A DNA stretch of 64,000 nucleotides from Streptosporangium brasiliense (GCF_030811595.1 NZ_JAUSRB010000002.1:8184001-8248000), one strand, 5' to 3'; shown: positions 18,863-27,636, counted from the first letter of the stretch. A program made the numbers and translations. Notes: a model not told the origin generated them from the letters alone.

Positions 18863-19713
18863 CAGCTGCCTCCCCGCAGGATCGAGCTGCCCTCGAAGGC
18901 GGGCCCGGCGTCGCCGACGGCGGACAGGTCGAGCCGTCCCGACTGGCCGTAGAACTCCGCCGGGTTGCGCCAGAGCACCCGGTCGACGTCGTCGTCGGTG
19001 TAGCCCGCGGCGAGCATCGCCTTCCCGGTCTCCAGGGTCAGCAGCGGGTCCGAGACGCCCCAGTCGGCGGCCGAGTTGACCAGCATCCGCTCCAGCCCGT
19101 GGGTCCGCATGATCTCCACCATGCGGGGTGGCGACATCTTGGTGCCGGGGTAGATGGAGAACCCCATCCAGCAGCCGGAGTCGTGCACGAGGTCCACGGT
19201 CACCTCGTTGAGGTGGTCGATGGCGACGCGCCCCGGCGGGATGCCGGACTCGGCGACGACCTCCAGGCTGCGCCGGGTGCCGCGGGCCTTGTCCCGGTGC
19301 GGGGTGTGCACCAGCGCGGGCAGGTCGTGCTCGACGGCCAGCGCGAGCTGCGCGGCGAACACCTCGTCCTCCTCCGGGGTCATCGAGTCGTAGCCGATCT
19401 CGCCGACCGCGACGACGCCGTCCTTGTCGAGGTAGCGGGGCAGCAGGTCGAGCACCGGCCGGCAGCGCGGGTCACCCGCCTCCTTGGGGTTGAGCGCGAT
19501 CGTGGCGTGGTGGCGGATGCCGAAGTTGCCGGCCCGGTACGGTTCCCAGCCGATCAGCGAGTCGAAGTAGTCGGTGAAGGAGCCGGGGTTGGTGCGGGGC
19601 TGGCCCAGCCAGAAGGCCGGTTCGACGACCGCGCGGACTCCGGCGGCCGCCATTCTCGTGTAGTCGTCGGTGGTGCGCGAGGTCATGTGGATGTGGGGGT
19701 CGAAGATGCGCAT
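18862..19713 (-). CDS. eboB: EboB-like TatD-family metal-dependent hydrolase
   Basis: A 283-residue amidohydrolase-fold protein. The metal-binding motif DPHIHM (HxH) opens the protein. It is followed by GEIGYD, VHTPHRDK, IDHLNE and the late aspartate in NSAADWG, giving the full TatD ligand set. The substrate is unknown, presumably a phosphoester, amide or lactone in the Ebo pathway. Its ATG at 19713 overlaps the stop of eboA (TGATG). Third from last gene of the operon. Confidence 0.85.
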   Translation of the reverse strand: MRIFDPHIHMTSRTTDDYTRMAAAGVRAVVEPAFWLGQPRTNPGSFTDYFDSLIGWEPYRAGNFGIRHHATIALNPKEAGDPRCRPVLDLLPRYLDKDGVVAVGEIGYDSMTPEEDEVFAAQLALAVEHDLPALVHTPHRDKARGTRRSLEVVAESGIPPGRVAIDHLNEVTVDLVHDSGCWMGFSIYPGTKMSPPRMVEIMRTHGLERMLVNSAADWGVSDPLLTLETGKAMLAAGYTDDDVDRVLWRNPAEFYGQSGRLDLSAVGDAGPAFEGSSILRGGS

Positions 19714-20318
19714 CAAGCCTCCTTCTCGGCTGTCAGCCGGTTGAGCAGGGCGGTCGCGTCCGCGGGGATCGAGCGCCCGGCGGCGGCGCGCTCCTCGGCC
19801 AGCGCGGCCAGCATCACGGCCAGTTCCGGGTCCGCCCGCTCGGCCAGGGCGTCCACCGCCGCCAGCGGGACGCCCATGAACACGCACTTGAGCACCGCCT
19901 GCCGCCACGCCGCCTGGTCGAGGTCGCGGGCGCAGGGGCCGAGCGCCGCGGCCACCAGGCGGGCGTCGTTGGTGCGGATCGCGTCGTGGAGCAGGGGTGG
20001 GGCCGCCGGGCCGACCGCCAGCATCGGCAGCGCCTTGAGCACCGCGCGCTTCTCGTCGGGGTCGCCGTACCGGTAGAGGGCGGTGACCTCCTCGGCGGCC
20101 CGGTCCGGCGGCAGCGCGGCCAGCAGCAGCGCCCTGACGGCCTCGTCCGCCGTCCAGCCCGGGGCGTCCGGCAGCGGCGCCCGCCCGGCGTTGCGCCCGG
20201 CGGCGGCGAAGGACCGCCCGACCGTCTCGGGCCGCTCCGCCAGGCGCGCCAGCGCGCCGTCCAGCCATCCCCGCGCCGGTACGGCCGGCAGCGCGGCCCG
20301 CAGTCGTTCCGGTCCCAT
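19713..20318 (-). CDS. eboA: EboA-domain protein
   Basis: A 201-residue helical protein of the EboA family, recognised from the central block RTNDARLVAAALGPCA followed by WRQAVLKCVFMGVPLAAV and ELAVMLAALAEERAAAGR. No enzymatic motif is visible; the function is unknown, and it may scaffold the other Ebo enzymes. Overlaps of 1 nt on both sides (with the isomerase-like gene upstream and eboB downstream) place it inside the operon. Confidence 0.85.
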   Translation of the reverse strand: MGPERLRAALPAVPARGWLDGALARLAERPETVGRSFAAAGRNAGRAPLPDAPGWTADEAVRALLLAALPPDRAAEEVTALYRYGDPDEKRAVLKALPMLAVGPAAPPLLHDAIRTNDARLVAAALGPCARDLDQAAWRQAVLKCVFMGVPLAAVDALAERADPELAVMLAALAEERAAAGRSIPADATALLNRLTAEKEA

Positions 20319-21223
20319 CACGGCTCCTCCCCTCCGGCGGCCGTCCTCGCGGCGGCGCCCCCTCCGGTGGTGCGATCTCCGGCGCCCTGCGCTCCGGCCG
20401 CGCGCAGGAAGTCGATCGAGCGGGCGGCCACGGCCGGCGCGGCGTGCGAATGGCGGGGGAGCTCGACCGCGACCAGCCCGCGGTAGCCGATCTCGCCGAG
20501 CGCGCGCAGCACCGGCGGGAAGTCGATCTCCCCCTCCCCGAACTCCAGGTGCTCGTGCACGCCCCGGCGCATGTCGTCGATCTGCACGTTGACCAGGTGG
20601 TCGGCGACGGCCCGCACGCAGGCGGGCACCGGCTCCGGCTCGACGCAGCGGCAGTGGCCGATGTCGAGGGTCAGGCCGAAGACAGCCGGCGCGCCGAGCG
20701 CCGCACGCAGCCGCCGCCACCCGGCGACCGTCTCGACGAGCATCCCCGGTTCGGGCTCGAAGCCCAGGGGCAGGCCCGCGGCCTCGGCGGGGCCGACGAG
20801 CTGGGCGCAGCCGTCCACGAGGCGTTCCCAGGCGACCCCCTCCGCCACCCCGGCCGGGCGCACGCCCGCCCAGAAGGACACCGCCTCGGCGCCCAGGTCG
20901 GCGCCTATCGCGATCGCCCTGCGCAGGAAGTCCAGCCGCGTCCGCCGCTCGTCGTGCAGCAGGGTGGGAGCGTGCTTGCGCCGGGGGTCCAGCAGGTAGC
21001 GCGCGCCGGTCTCGATCACCACCGCGAGGCCGAGGCCGCGCAGCCGGTCGGCCAGCGCCGCCACCCTCCGGGCCAGCCCGCCGGCGTAGGGGTCGAGATG
21101 GCCGTGGTCGAGCGTCAGGGCCACGCCGGTGTAGCCGAGGTCAGCGATGACCTCGCAGGCGTCGGCCAGCCGGTGGTTGGCGAACCCGTTGGTCCCGTAG
21201 CCGAACCTGAGGGCGGCGCTCAC
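20318..21223 (-). CDS. Sugar phosphate isomerase/epimerase-like TIM barrel
   Basis: A 301-residue AP-endonuclease-2/xylose-isomerase-like barrel. Metal-site candidates in order are FEPEPGM, LTLDIGHCRC, NVQIDDMRRGVHEH and AVELPRHSH, matching the E-D-H-E pattern of divalent-metal isomerases. It probably isomerises or epimerises the sugar-like product of the neighbouring cyclase. The GTG start at 21223 overlaps the ubiA-like stop as GTGA. It is a second barrel in addition to EboE and is not part of the classical six-gene ebo set. Confidence 0.85.
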   Translation of the reverse strand: MSAALRFGYGTNGFANHRLADACEVIADLGYTGVALTLDHGHLDPYAGGLARRVAALADRLRGLGLAVVIETGARYLLDPRRKHAPTLLHDERRTRLDFLRRAIAIGADLGAEAVSFWAGVRPAGVAEGVAWERLVDGCAQLVGPAEAAGLPLGFEPEPGMLVETVAGWRRLRAALGAPAVFGLTLDIGHCRCVEPEPVPACVRAVADHLVNVQIDDMRRGVHEHLEFGEGEIDFPPVLRALGEIGYRGLVAVELPRHSHAAPAVAARSIDFLRAAGAQGAGDRTTGGGAAARTAAGGEEP

Positions 21224-22287
21224 GTCGGTGAGACCTTCCGGGCGAGCCGCCGGCCGAGCGGGGCGGCCACCGCCACGGCCAGTCCTGCGGGGACGGCGCC
21301 GGCGCGGACGGCGAGCGCGCCCTGCAGCGCGGGCAGCACGGTGATGCCGGTCCCGACGGCGCCGCGGATCCGTGGCGCGGAGGGGTCGGCGACGGCCCTG
21401 GCCTGGGCGGATCCGAACCGCGCGAGATACCAGGAGGCGAGCGCCGCCTGGAGGGCCGGTCCCCGGCCGGCGCCCCGCCCGCGTCCGGCGGCGGCGACCC
21501 CCGCGGCCAGCGCCGCCGTAGCGGCCAGGGTCGCCGTGGGCAGCAGGCGGTCGGCGCCGGACACCTCGCGCCGCGACAGCGAGGTGATCATGTAGGTGTG
21601 GGCGGCGACCGCGAGGGCGGGGGGCAGCGCGGCGGCGAACGTGCGCGGCGGCGGCCACGCCCGCGGCCCCCCGCCCGGCGGCGCTCCCGTCCCGCCTTGG
21701 AAGCCCGTCCCGTCCCTGAGGTCCGTCCCAGCTCGGAAGCCCGTCCCGCCCCTGAAGCCCGTCCCGCCCCTGGAGTCCGTCCCAGCTCGGAAGCCTGTCC
21801 CGCCCCTGAAGCCCGTCCCGTCCCTGGAGTCCGGACGGCCGGCGGCGGGACACGCGCCGAGCAGCACGTCCAGGGCACGGCAGGCGGCCATCACGGCGGG
21901 ACCGGCGGGCGTGTCCTTCGCCAGCAGGTCGTAGGTCCATATGGCGGCGGCGAGCGGCACGGCCACGGCGAGCCCCCGGCGGCCGGCGGCGAGCCCGGCC
22001 GCCGCCAGGCCCGCGCCGGTCAGCCCGGCGGCGGCCGCCAGCGCCAGCCCCGGAGACACCCGGCCGGACGGTATCGGCCGCCGCGGGCGTTCCACCGCGT
22101 CCAGGTGGCGGTCGGCCCAGTCGTTGGCCGCCATCCCGGCCCAGTACAGGCAGACCGACGCGGCTGCCAGTGCCGGTGTCCGGCGGCCGAGCGTCCCGGC
22201 GGCCGAGCCGCCGGCCACGACGTCACCCGGCACGGACAGCACGGCCGGCCCGCGCACCAGCTCCAGGAGGTCGCGTACCGCCGCCAT
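21220..22287 (-). CDS. eboC: UbiA-family prenyltransferase (EboC-like)
   Basis: A 355-residue multi-pass membrane protein that should transfer a prenyl chain to a polar acceptor. The first aspartate-rich motif is NDWADRHLDAVERPRRPIPS, and the second is near YDLLAKDTPAGP, in the normal order. Between these and the later helices sits an unusual 50-residue hydrophilic insertion of hexapeptide repeats (see the repeat feature). Its membrane helices are alanine/leucine-rich. The start at 22287 overlaps the cyclase stop (TGATG). It resembles the UbiA enzymes annotated as SCO3242-family in streptomycetes, which lie beside an inositol-phosphate-synthase-like gene. Confidence 0.85.
   Translation of the reverse strand: MAAVRDLLELVRGPAVLSVPGDVVAGGSAAGTLGRRTPALAAASVCLYWAGMAANDWADRHLDAVERPRRPIPSGRVSPGLALAAAAGLTGAGLAAAGLAAGRRGLAVAVPLAAAIWTYDLLAKDTPAGPAVMAACRALDVLLGACPAAGRPDSRDGTGFRGGTGFRAGTDSRGGTGFRGGTGFRAGTDLRDGTGFQGGTGAPPGGGPRAWPPPRTFAAALPPALAVAAHTYMITSLSRREVSGADRLLPTATLAATAALAAGVAAAGRGRGAGRGPALQAALASWYLARFGSAQARAVADPSAPRIRGAVGTGITVLPALQGALAVRAGAVPAGLAVAVAAPLGRRLARKVSPT
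21686..21832 (-). repeat. In-frame 18-bp minisatellite inside the prenyltransferase gene
   Basis: About eight 18-bp units encode hexapeptides of the form G-T-[GD]-[FSL]-R-[GAD]. A 54-bp higher-order unit occurs at 21721-21774 and again at 21775-21828 with two mismatches. All units keep the reading frame, and the array falls in a loop after the second aspartate motif. Confidence 0.85.
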
Positions 22288-23443
22288 CAGGACCGCTCCC
22301 GCGGCTCGAGCCCGGCGACGAAGTCGCACAGCACCCGCCACTGCTCGGCCAGGGCGTGCGGCTGCGGCCCGAGCGGATCCTTGAAGAAGAAGGCGAGCTC
22401 GGTGAGCGGGCCGACCCGCCCGGACCGGTGCGCCGCCGCGGTCAGCCGTGCCAGGTCGAGCACCAGGGGCGCGGCGAGCGCGGAGTCGCAGCCGTGCCAG
22501 GTGAACTCCATGCGCATCGGCACGCCGAGGAACCCCTCGAAGGTCACCAGGTCCCAGGCGGTCTTGAAGTCGCCGATGTCCTCCAGATACTCGATGCGGG
22601 TGGTGCCCTGGGGGGTGTAGCCGAGCGTCTCGGCCAGCACCCGCTGCTTGCTGGGCGGTCTTGGCCGCGTTGGGCGCCGGCTCGGCGAGGTTGGCCGCCG
22701 TCCCGCCCGCCGCCCAGCAGGTTGATCCCCGACCACGTCCGCACCCGCAGGTTGCGCAGGGCGAACATCGGGGCGAGCACCGACTTGACCAGCGTCTCAC
22801 CGGTCTTGCCGTCGTGCCCGCCGTACGGCAGGCCCTGCCGCCTGGCGAGCTGGTCCAGGGCGGGCAGCCGGGCCACCGGGTCGACGGGGTGAAGTCCCAC
22901 GTAGGGGCAGCCGCTGCCGAAGGCGGCGTAGGCGTAGAGCGCGCTCGCGGGCAGCAGCGTCCGCGAGCGGGGCAGCTCGGCCTCCAGCGCCGCCAGGTCG
23001 GCGTGCGCGGGGTGCGGCTCGGGCGCCGGCTCGGTGGTCGACACGTTGATCACGACGACCCGGTCCAGGCCGTGCCGCCGCCGGAAATCGGTCAGGTCGG
23101 CGCCTATCAGCTCCGCCGTCCCCGCCTGGTCGCCGGCCTCGGGCGCCGGCCGCAGCTCCCGCTCGACCGCCGGCAGCTCGTCGTGGAGCGCTCTGACCAG
23201 CCACGCCGGCACCACCCCGGCGACGGCCAGCGCGTCGGCCTTCTTGGCCAGGGGCGTCGAGGAGACGTCGTGCCCGCCGAAGACGAGATCCCCCGGACCG
23301 GGGATCCCCGGGTGGCGCAGTCCGGGCAGCTCGGTGACGCAGCCGGTCGGACCGACCAGGCCCGCGCGCAGCGCGAGGGCCCCGATCACGCTGGTGGCGG
23401 CGACCGATCCCCGCGCTCCCACCAGCCACACTCCTGTACGCAT
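22287..23443 (-). pseudogene. Myo-inositol-1-phosphate synthase-like cyclase with two frameshifts
   Basis: The frame from 23443 encodes an inositol-3-phosphate synthase-like protein: NAD-binding GARGSVAATS, DVSSTPLAKKADAL, GHDGKTGETLVKSVLAP and TWSGINLLGGG. After LLGGG the homology shifts to a second frame (ANLAEP, NAAKTA) and then to a third (SKQRVLAETLGYTPQG, then GFLGVPMRMEFTWHGCDSAL). Removing one base from a C run at 22702-22708 and one from GGG at 22653-22655 restores a 384-residue frame. AGGAGG precedes the start. The reaction would be cyclisation of a hexose phosphate. Downstream genes are intact and coupled, so sequencing error is as likely as true decay. Confidence 0.8.
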
Positions 23444-23893
23444 CCGGGCCTCCTGTCAGATTCGGTTCCTGTGGGGAGCGGCGGCGCGGGTGCCCGGTCG
23501 CCGCCCGGGGTCGGCGACGGGGTCAGGGCGGGTTGTGGGATCTTCCTCCTGCCGTGGTCACCCGGCCGGTCCCGCCACGGCGGAGATCCGGGGAACGCCC
23601 TCCGGCCGTCGGAGAGGGCGGCGTCCCCTCGGCTGGGAAGGCGTCGTCGAGCGCACCGGCGCCACGCCGGGCCTGGGAGCACACCTGTTGTCCCATGAAC
23701 GCATAACCCACCATGCCGACCCCGATGTCAACAGTCAGGACTCGAATCCGAGCGGGAGCCTGAGCTCAGGGAGCTGACCGTCCCTGAGCCCAAGCACCGC
23801 CCGTGGTCTGACGACCCCTGGTAGGACCTCCCGCCCCAGGACCAGACCCCGGTCCGACGCGCTCCCACCCCCCGCTCCGCGATCGTGAACGCC
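23444..23893. other. 450-bp divergent promoter region
   Basis: Between the ebo-like operon (minus) and the secreted S33 peptidase gene (plus). An inverted repeat with 9-bp arms lies at 23764-23772 and 23781-23789 (GCTCAGGGA, 8-nt spacer, TCCCTGAGC) and could be an operator or terminator. No convincing promoter hexamer pair or ORF was identified. Confidence 0.45.
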
Positions 23894-25300
23894 ATGTCGA
23901 AATCCCTCGCCACCGTCGTGGCCACCCTGCTGGCCGTGGGCGGCCCGTCCGCCGCGGCGGCCATCCCCGCCGCCGCGTCCGGGACGCCCCTTCAGGAGTG
24001 GCGGACCTGCCCCGGCGACAAGATCGGCATGGAGTGCGCCGACCTCCAGGTCCCGGTGGACTGGCAGAAGCCCGGCGGCCGCAAGATCACCTTGAAGCTG
24101 GGCAGGCTGAAGGCCACCGGCACCTCAGAGGGCTCCGTCCTGGTGGCCTACGGCGGCCCCGGCGGCCCGGGCATCGCCATCACGCAGTCCGTCCCCGGCT
24201 GGTGGACCGGGCTCCGCGAGCGCATGGACATCGTCACGTGGGACACCCGCGGCTACGGCGAGCAGTTCCGGGGCCTCAGCACCGGCCTGCCGTGCGCCTG
24301 GACCCGCGTCCCCGTTCCGGACGTCCCCGAGGACGACGCCGACTTCGGCCGCCTGTCCGACACCAACCGAGGCTACGCCGAAGCCTGCCGGCTCAAGGAT
24401 CCCGAGCTGTTCGCCCACATGACCTCGGCGGACCAGGCCAGAGACATGGAGGCGATCAGGGAGGCCCTGGGCGGCGGCAGGCTCAACTACTACGGCGCCT
24501 CCTACGCGGGCTTCTACGGCCAGGCCTACGCCCGCCTCTTCCCCGGCCAGGTCCGCACGATGGTCCTCGACGGCACGTGGAACCACAGCGCCGCCGACTG
24601 GCCTCGCGAGCTGGAGGAGATGGCCAGGTCCAACGAGGAGTTCATGCGACGCGTCTTCACCTGGTGCGCCGCCAACGACTGCCGGGACGTGCCCGGCCTC
24701 TGGCGCAAGGTGATCGACCGGGCGGAGCGCGCCCCCATTCCCACGACGACCCCCGACGTGGCCTACAAGGCCCGCGACCTCCAGTCCTTCGCCCTGGCCA
24801 TGGCCCGGCAGGGCACGCCGGGCTGGCCCTCGCTGGTGCGGGCGATCCGCAAGGCGGCCGAGGGCGACGCCTCCGACTTCGTGCCCGCTCGCGGCAGCCG
24901 CTATCCCGACCAGGCCACGGGTGTCACGGAATGCGCCGACTGGCCGCGCTACGCCGGCCTCAAGGAGCTGACCGCGGCCACCGACCGGCTGCGCCGGATC
25001 GCCCCCCTCACGGGCAGCGCCAACACGATGGCCTCGGCGACCCTGAGCTGCATCGGCTGGCCCGTGCCGGTGACCAACCCGCCCGCCCCCCTTCCCGCGG
25101 GCCTGCCCCCCATCCTGGGCGCGGGCGCGTGGGGCGAATCGGACGCGGTGCAACGCGCCCTGGCCTTGGTCCCGGGCAGCGTCACCATCCGCCACGACGG
25201 CCCCGGCCACACCCTCTACGGCGACAACCCCTGCGCCCGCGAGCGCATCGACCGCTACCTCACCGACCGGACGCTGCCCCCGCCCGGCACCGCATGCTGA
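23894..25300 (+). CDS. Secreted S33-family alpha/beta hydrolase (tripeptidyl aminopeptidase-like)
   Basis: A 468-residue exported hydrolase. The N-terminal signal peptide (MSKSLATVVATLLAVG then an AAAAIPAAAS cleavage zone) is followed by the S33 hallmark QVPVDWQKPGG, oxyanion region AYGGPGGPG, nucleophile elbow GASYAG and C-terminal histidine in DGPGHTLYGDNPCAR. It likely removes peptides or esters outside the cell. Paired cysteines (CPGDKIGMEC) are compatible with export. The ATG at 23894 is preferred over a GTG at 23885, which would extend the signal peptide only slightly. No functional link to neighbours is visible. Confidence 0.88.
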   Translation: MSKSLATVVATLLAVGGPSAAAAIPAAASGTPLQEWRTCPGDKIGMECADLQVPVDWQKPGGRKITLKLGRLKATGTSEGSVLVAYGGPGGPGIAITQSVPGWWTGLRERMDIVTWDTRGYGEQFRGLSTGLPCAWTRVPVPDVPEDDADFGRLSDTNRGYAEACRLKDPELFAHMTSADQARDMEAIREALGGGRLNYYGASYAGFYGQAYARLFPGQVRTMVLDGTWNHSAADWPRELEEMARSNEEFMRRVFTWCAANDCRDVPGLWRKVIDRAERAPIPTTTPDVAYKARDLQSFALAMARQGTPGWPSLVRAIRKAAEGDASDFVPARGSRYPDQATGVTECADWPRYAGLKELTAATDRLRRIAPLTGSANTMASATLSCIGWPVPVTNPPAPLPAGLPPILGAGAWGESDAVQRALALVPGSVTIRHDGPGHTLYGDNPCARERIDRYLTDRTLPPPGTAC

Positions 25301-25461
25301 CGTCGGGCGCGTACGGCTCTCGCCGCCGACGTCGCGCATGGGCCGGGCACGGCATCGACGCGCAGCGCCGGACCCGCTGACCGTGCGGGCCCTGCCACAG
25401 CGTGAGCCGGAGCGCGCCGTCCGGGCCCAGGCCCGGGGGAAGCGGTCCGCGGGTGTGTCGC

Positions 25462-26562
25462 TCAGTGGGGAGACGCGGCGATCCGTACGCGGTGGCTGTC
25501 GTCGTCGGACAGGAACGACGCCAGCGCCCGCCCCTGCTCGGCGACGGTGGTGCGGTCGGCCCGGGAGAAGCGGCGCAGCGGGGTGACCGTCACGGTGCCG
25601 GCCCTGACGTCCCAGGTCGCGGCCACCCGGCCGTCGACCAGCACCACGCGTGCGCCGGCGACCGACAGGCCGCGGTGGGCGTCGTCGACGATCCGGCTGC
25701 GGTCGTGGTAACCGAGGAGCGCGTTGTCGAACGCCGGCAGGAACCGCACCGGGGCGGGTGTGTCGGGGTCCGGGCGCGGCGCGTCGGGGAGGTCCAGCAG
25801 TTCCCGGCCTCGCTCGTCGCGGAAGGTGACCAGCTCCTCGCGTACCGCGGCCACCGCGGCCGGCAGTCCGGCCAGGCCGCACCAGGCGCGCAGGTCGGCC
25901 GCGGCGGCGGGGCCGAACGCGGCCAGATAGCGCCGTACCAGCGCTCCGCCCACCGGATCGGAGCCCGCCGGGGCCGGCGGGTCGATCTCGCGCCCCAGCC
26001 AGGAGGAGAGCAGGACGTTGCGCACCCCCGCCTTCGTGCGCCACAGCCCGCGCGGTGGCAGCTGCGCCATCGGGACGAGGGCGGCGACCAGCATTTCGCC
26101 CAGCGCCCGCGGGCCCGGCGCCGGCCAGCGCCCGGCCAGCGCCCGCGCGAGCTCGGCCATCGAGCGGGGCTCGTCGTCGGCCATCACCGCCCGGCCCGCC
26201 GTCGCGAGCTCGTCGAGATCCACCCCGGCGAGCTCGCGGCGGTAGGTCCCGAGCACCCGCTGGCGCAGCATGGTGTCGTGACGGGCCCGCCAGGCCAGGG
26301 CGTCGTCGGCGGTGAGGAGGTGGACGGTGCGGCGCATGAGGTGGGTCCGCACCACGCTCCGCCGGGTCAGCAGGTCCGAGAGCGCCGCCGGGTCGAACGC
26401 GCGCAGCCGGGACCAGAGCCCGACGAACGGTTCCTGCGGTTCCTGCGCCTGCAGGCCGCACAGGTGCGCGACGGCGTCGAGGACCGGCATGTCGGCGCGG
26501 TCGAGCAGCAGTTGCCGGGCGAGCGTCGCGCGGTTGAGCGCCCGGGTGTCGAGAACAGTCAT
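25462..26562 (-). CDS. Winged-helix AlkZ-like (HTH_42) protein
   Basis: A 366-residue protein of the winged-helix family that contains the AlkZ/YcaQ DNA glycosylases. The N-terminal block MTVLDTRALNRATLARQ leads into HLCGLQAQEPQEPF, where QAQ occupies the position of the QxQ/QxD catalytic motif, then VVRTHLMRRTVHLLTADD, and a late FLPAFDNALLGYHDRSRI. Members unhook interstrand crosslinks or excise alkylated bases; many are uncharacterised. A GTG at 26571 would overlap the stop of the upstream pseudogene, but the ATG at 26562 fits family starts. It is not beside a genotoxin cluster here, so a resistance role is speculative. Confidence 0.75.
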   Translation of the reverse strand: MTVLDTRALNRATLARQLLLDRADMPVLDAVAHLCGLQAQEPQEPFVGLWSRLRAFDPAALSDLLTRRSVVRTHLMRRTVHLLTADDALAWRARHDTMLRQRVLGTYRRELAGVDLDELATAGRAVMADDEPRSMAELARALAGRWPAPGPRALGEMLVAALVPMAQLPPRGLWRTKAGVRNVLLSSWLGREIDPPAPAGSDPVGGALVRRYLAAFGPAAAADLRAWCGLAGLPAAVAAVREELVTFRDERGRELLDLPDAPRPDPDTPAPVRFLPAFDNALLGYHDRSRIVDDAHRGLSVAGARVVLVDGRVAATWDVRAGTVTVTPLRRFSRADRTTVAEQGRALASFLSDDDSHRVRIAASPH

Positions 26563-26567
26563 CGGGG

Positions 26568-26858
26568 TCACGCCGCGGCGCGCTCGTCGGCCGACCGTCG
26601 GCGTGGCGCCGCGCGGGTGACGGCCGGCACGGTGTCGTCGCGTCGGCCCTTCGGGGCCCTGCCCGCGACTTCCTCCGACTCCCCGTGGGGTCCGTACACG
26701 TCGGCGGTGCCGACGGGGTCGATCCCCGGGTCCGGGGCCCGGTGGATGATCCGCACGCGGTCGTCGCGGCCGGTGTCACCGGCCGGTCCGGGCATCATGG
26801 TGCCCGGGCGGTGGGGGCCGATCTGGATCCCGGTCCGGCCCAGCGCGCGAATCCTCAC
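26568..26858 (-). pseudogene. Aldo/keto reductase remnant
   Basis: A 96-residue frame keeps the N-terminal signature of aldo/keto reductases (ALGRTGIQIG, then RVRIIHRAPDPGID, GTADVYGPHGESEEV, KGRRDD) and then loses homology and stops. A functional enzyme is about 320 residues. Several substitutions change leucine or phenylalanine to proline at conserved places (LGTMMFG becomes PGTMMPG; ALDAGINFVDT becomes APDPGIDPVGT), and the catalytic region is missing. GGAAGG precedes the GTG. It is best read as a decayed fragment. Confidence 0.7.
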
Positions 26859-27023
26859 TGCCACGTCCTTCCTTCGAGTTGTGTGTCGCTCCGGTGGGAG
26901 CCGGCAGCGCCGGCCGGACCGGCCGCTGCGGCCTGCCACCGGCCGGCGGGCAAAGGCCGTCGCCGGACGCCTCCGCCGGAGCGCCGGCCGGGCGGCGGGT
27001 GCCGGCCGGCCGGGCTCCGGTGG

Positions 27024-27449
27024 TCAGGAGGCGTCGTATCCGCTGACGACGTCCACGACCCAGGTGACGCCGAACCGGTCCTTCAGCATTCCGTAGAGGG
27101 GCGCCCACTGCGCGGGTCCCAGCGGCCGCAGGACGGTCGCGCCGCCGGAGAGCTTCCCCCAGTACGCGGTGACCTCCTCGGCCGTCTCGCCGCGGAGCGA
27201 AATGAAGAACGCGTTCTCGCCCTGGTTCCACGGCAGGTGCGAGGGCACGTCGTAGGCCATCACGCGAAAACCGCCGCCGGAGGCCACCTGGCCCCACATC
27301 ACCTGGTCCGCCTCGGACGGGTCCTGGACGTTCCCGGCGTCCTCGTACGTGATCGTGATCACGTCCCCGCCGAACACGGACTGGTAGAACGTGAGTGCCG
27401 CGCGGGCGTCACCTCGGAAGTTCAGGTGGGTCACGGCGTTGACGGACAT
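27024..27449 (-). CDS. VOC-superfamily (PhnB/glyoxalase-like) protein
   Basis: A 141-residue protein of the PhnB-like branch of the vicinal-oxygen-chelate fold: HLNFRGDARAALTFYQSVFG at the start, QVMWGQV and the paired motif WAPLYGMLKDRFGVTWVVDV at the end. Family members are often annotated as 3-demethylubiquinone methyltransferase-like or DNA-binding PhnB, but their activity is usually unknown. AGGAG precedes the ATG. It diverges from the WYL regulator gene, a common arrangement that suggests control by that protein. Confidence 0.9.
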   Translation of the reverse strand: MSVNAVTHLNFRGDARAALTFYQSVFGGDVITITYEDAGNVQDPSEADQVMWGQVASGGGFRVMAYDVPSHLPWNQGENAFFISLRGETAEEVTAYWGKLSGGATVLRPLGPAQWAPLYGMLKDRFGVTWVVDVVSGYDAS

Positions 27450-27636
27450 GATCGGCTCCTTCGTCTCTCGATCGATCTTGTTCGGGCAGTCCCGCGCATC
27501 CAGGTCCGGCGGCCGGCAGGGCGCGTCGGCCGCGGGGCCGGTCCGCTGTGACAGCGGGAGCTCGGTGCCCCCGCCGCCTGACGACGGTCACGAGGATCGG
27601 CCCGCCCGGCCCTGCCGGGTGACCACAGTCGCAGGA

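Noticed and set aside
21686-21832. Repeat array considered as a CRISPR-like or DNA-level regulatory array
   Set aside because: Units are contiguous without spacers, keep the reading frame in 18-bp steps and lie inside an intact prenyltransferase gene.
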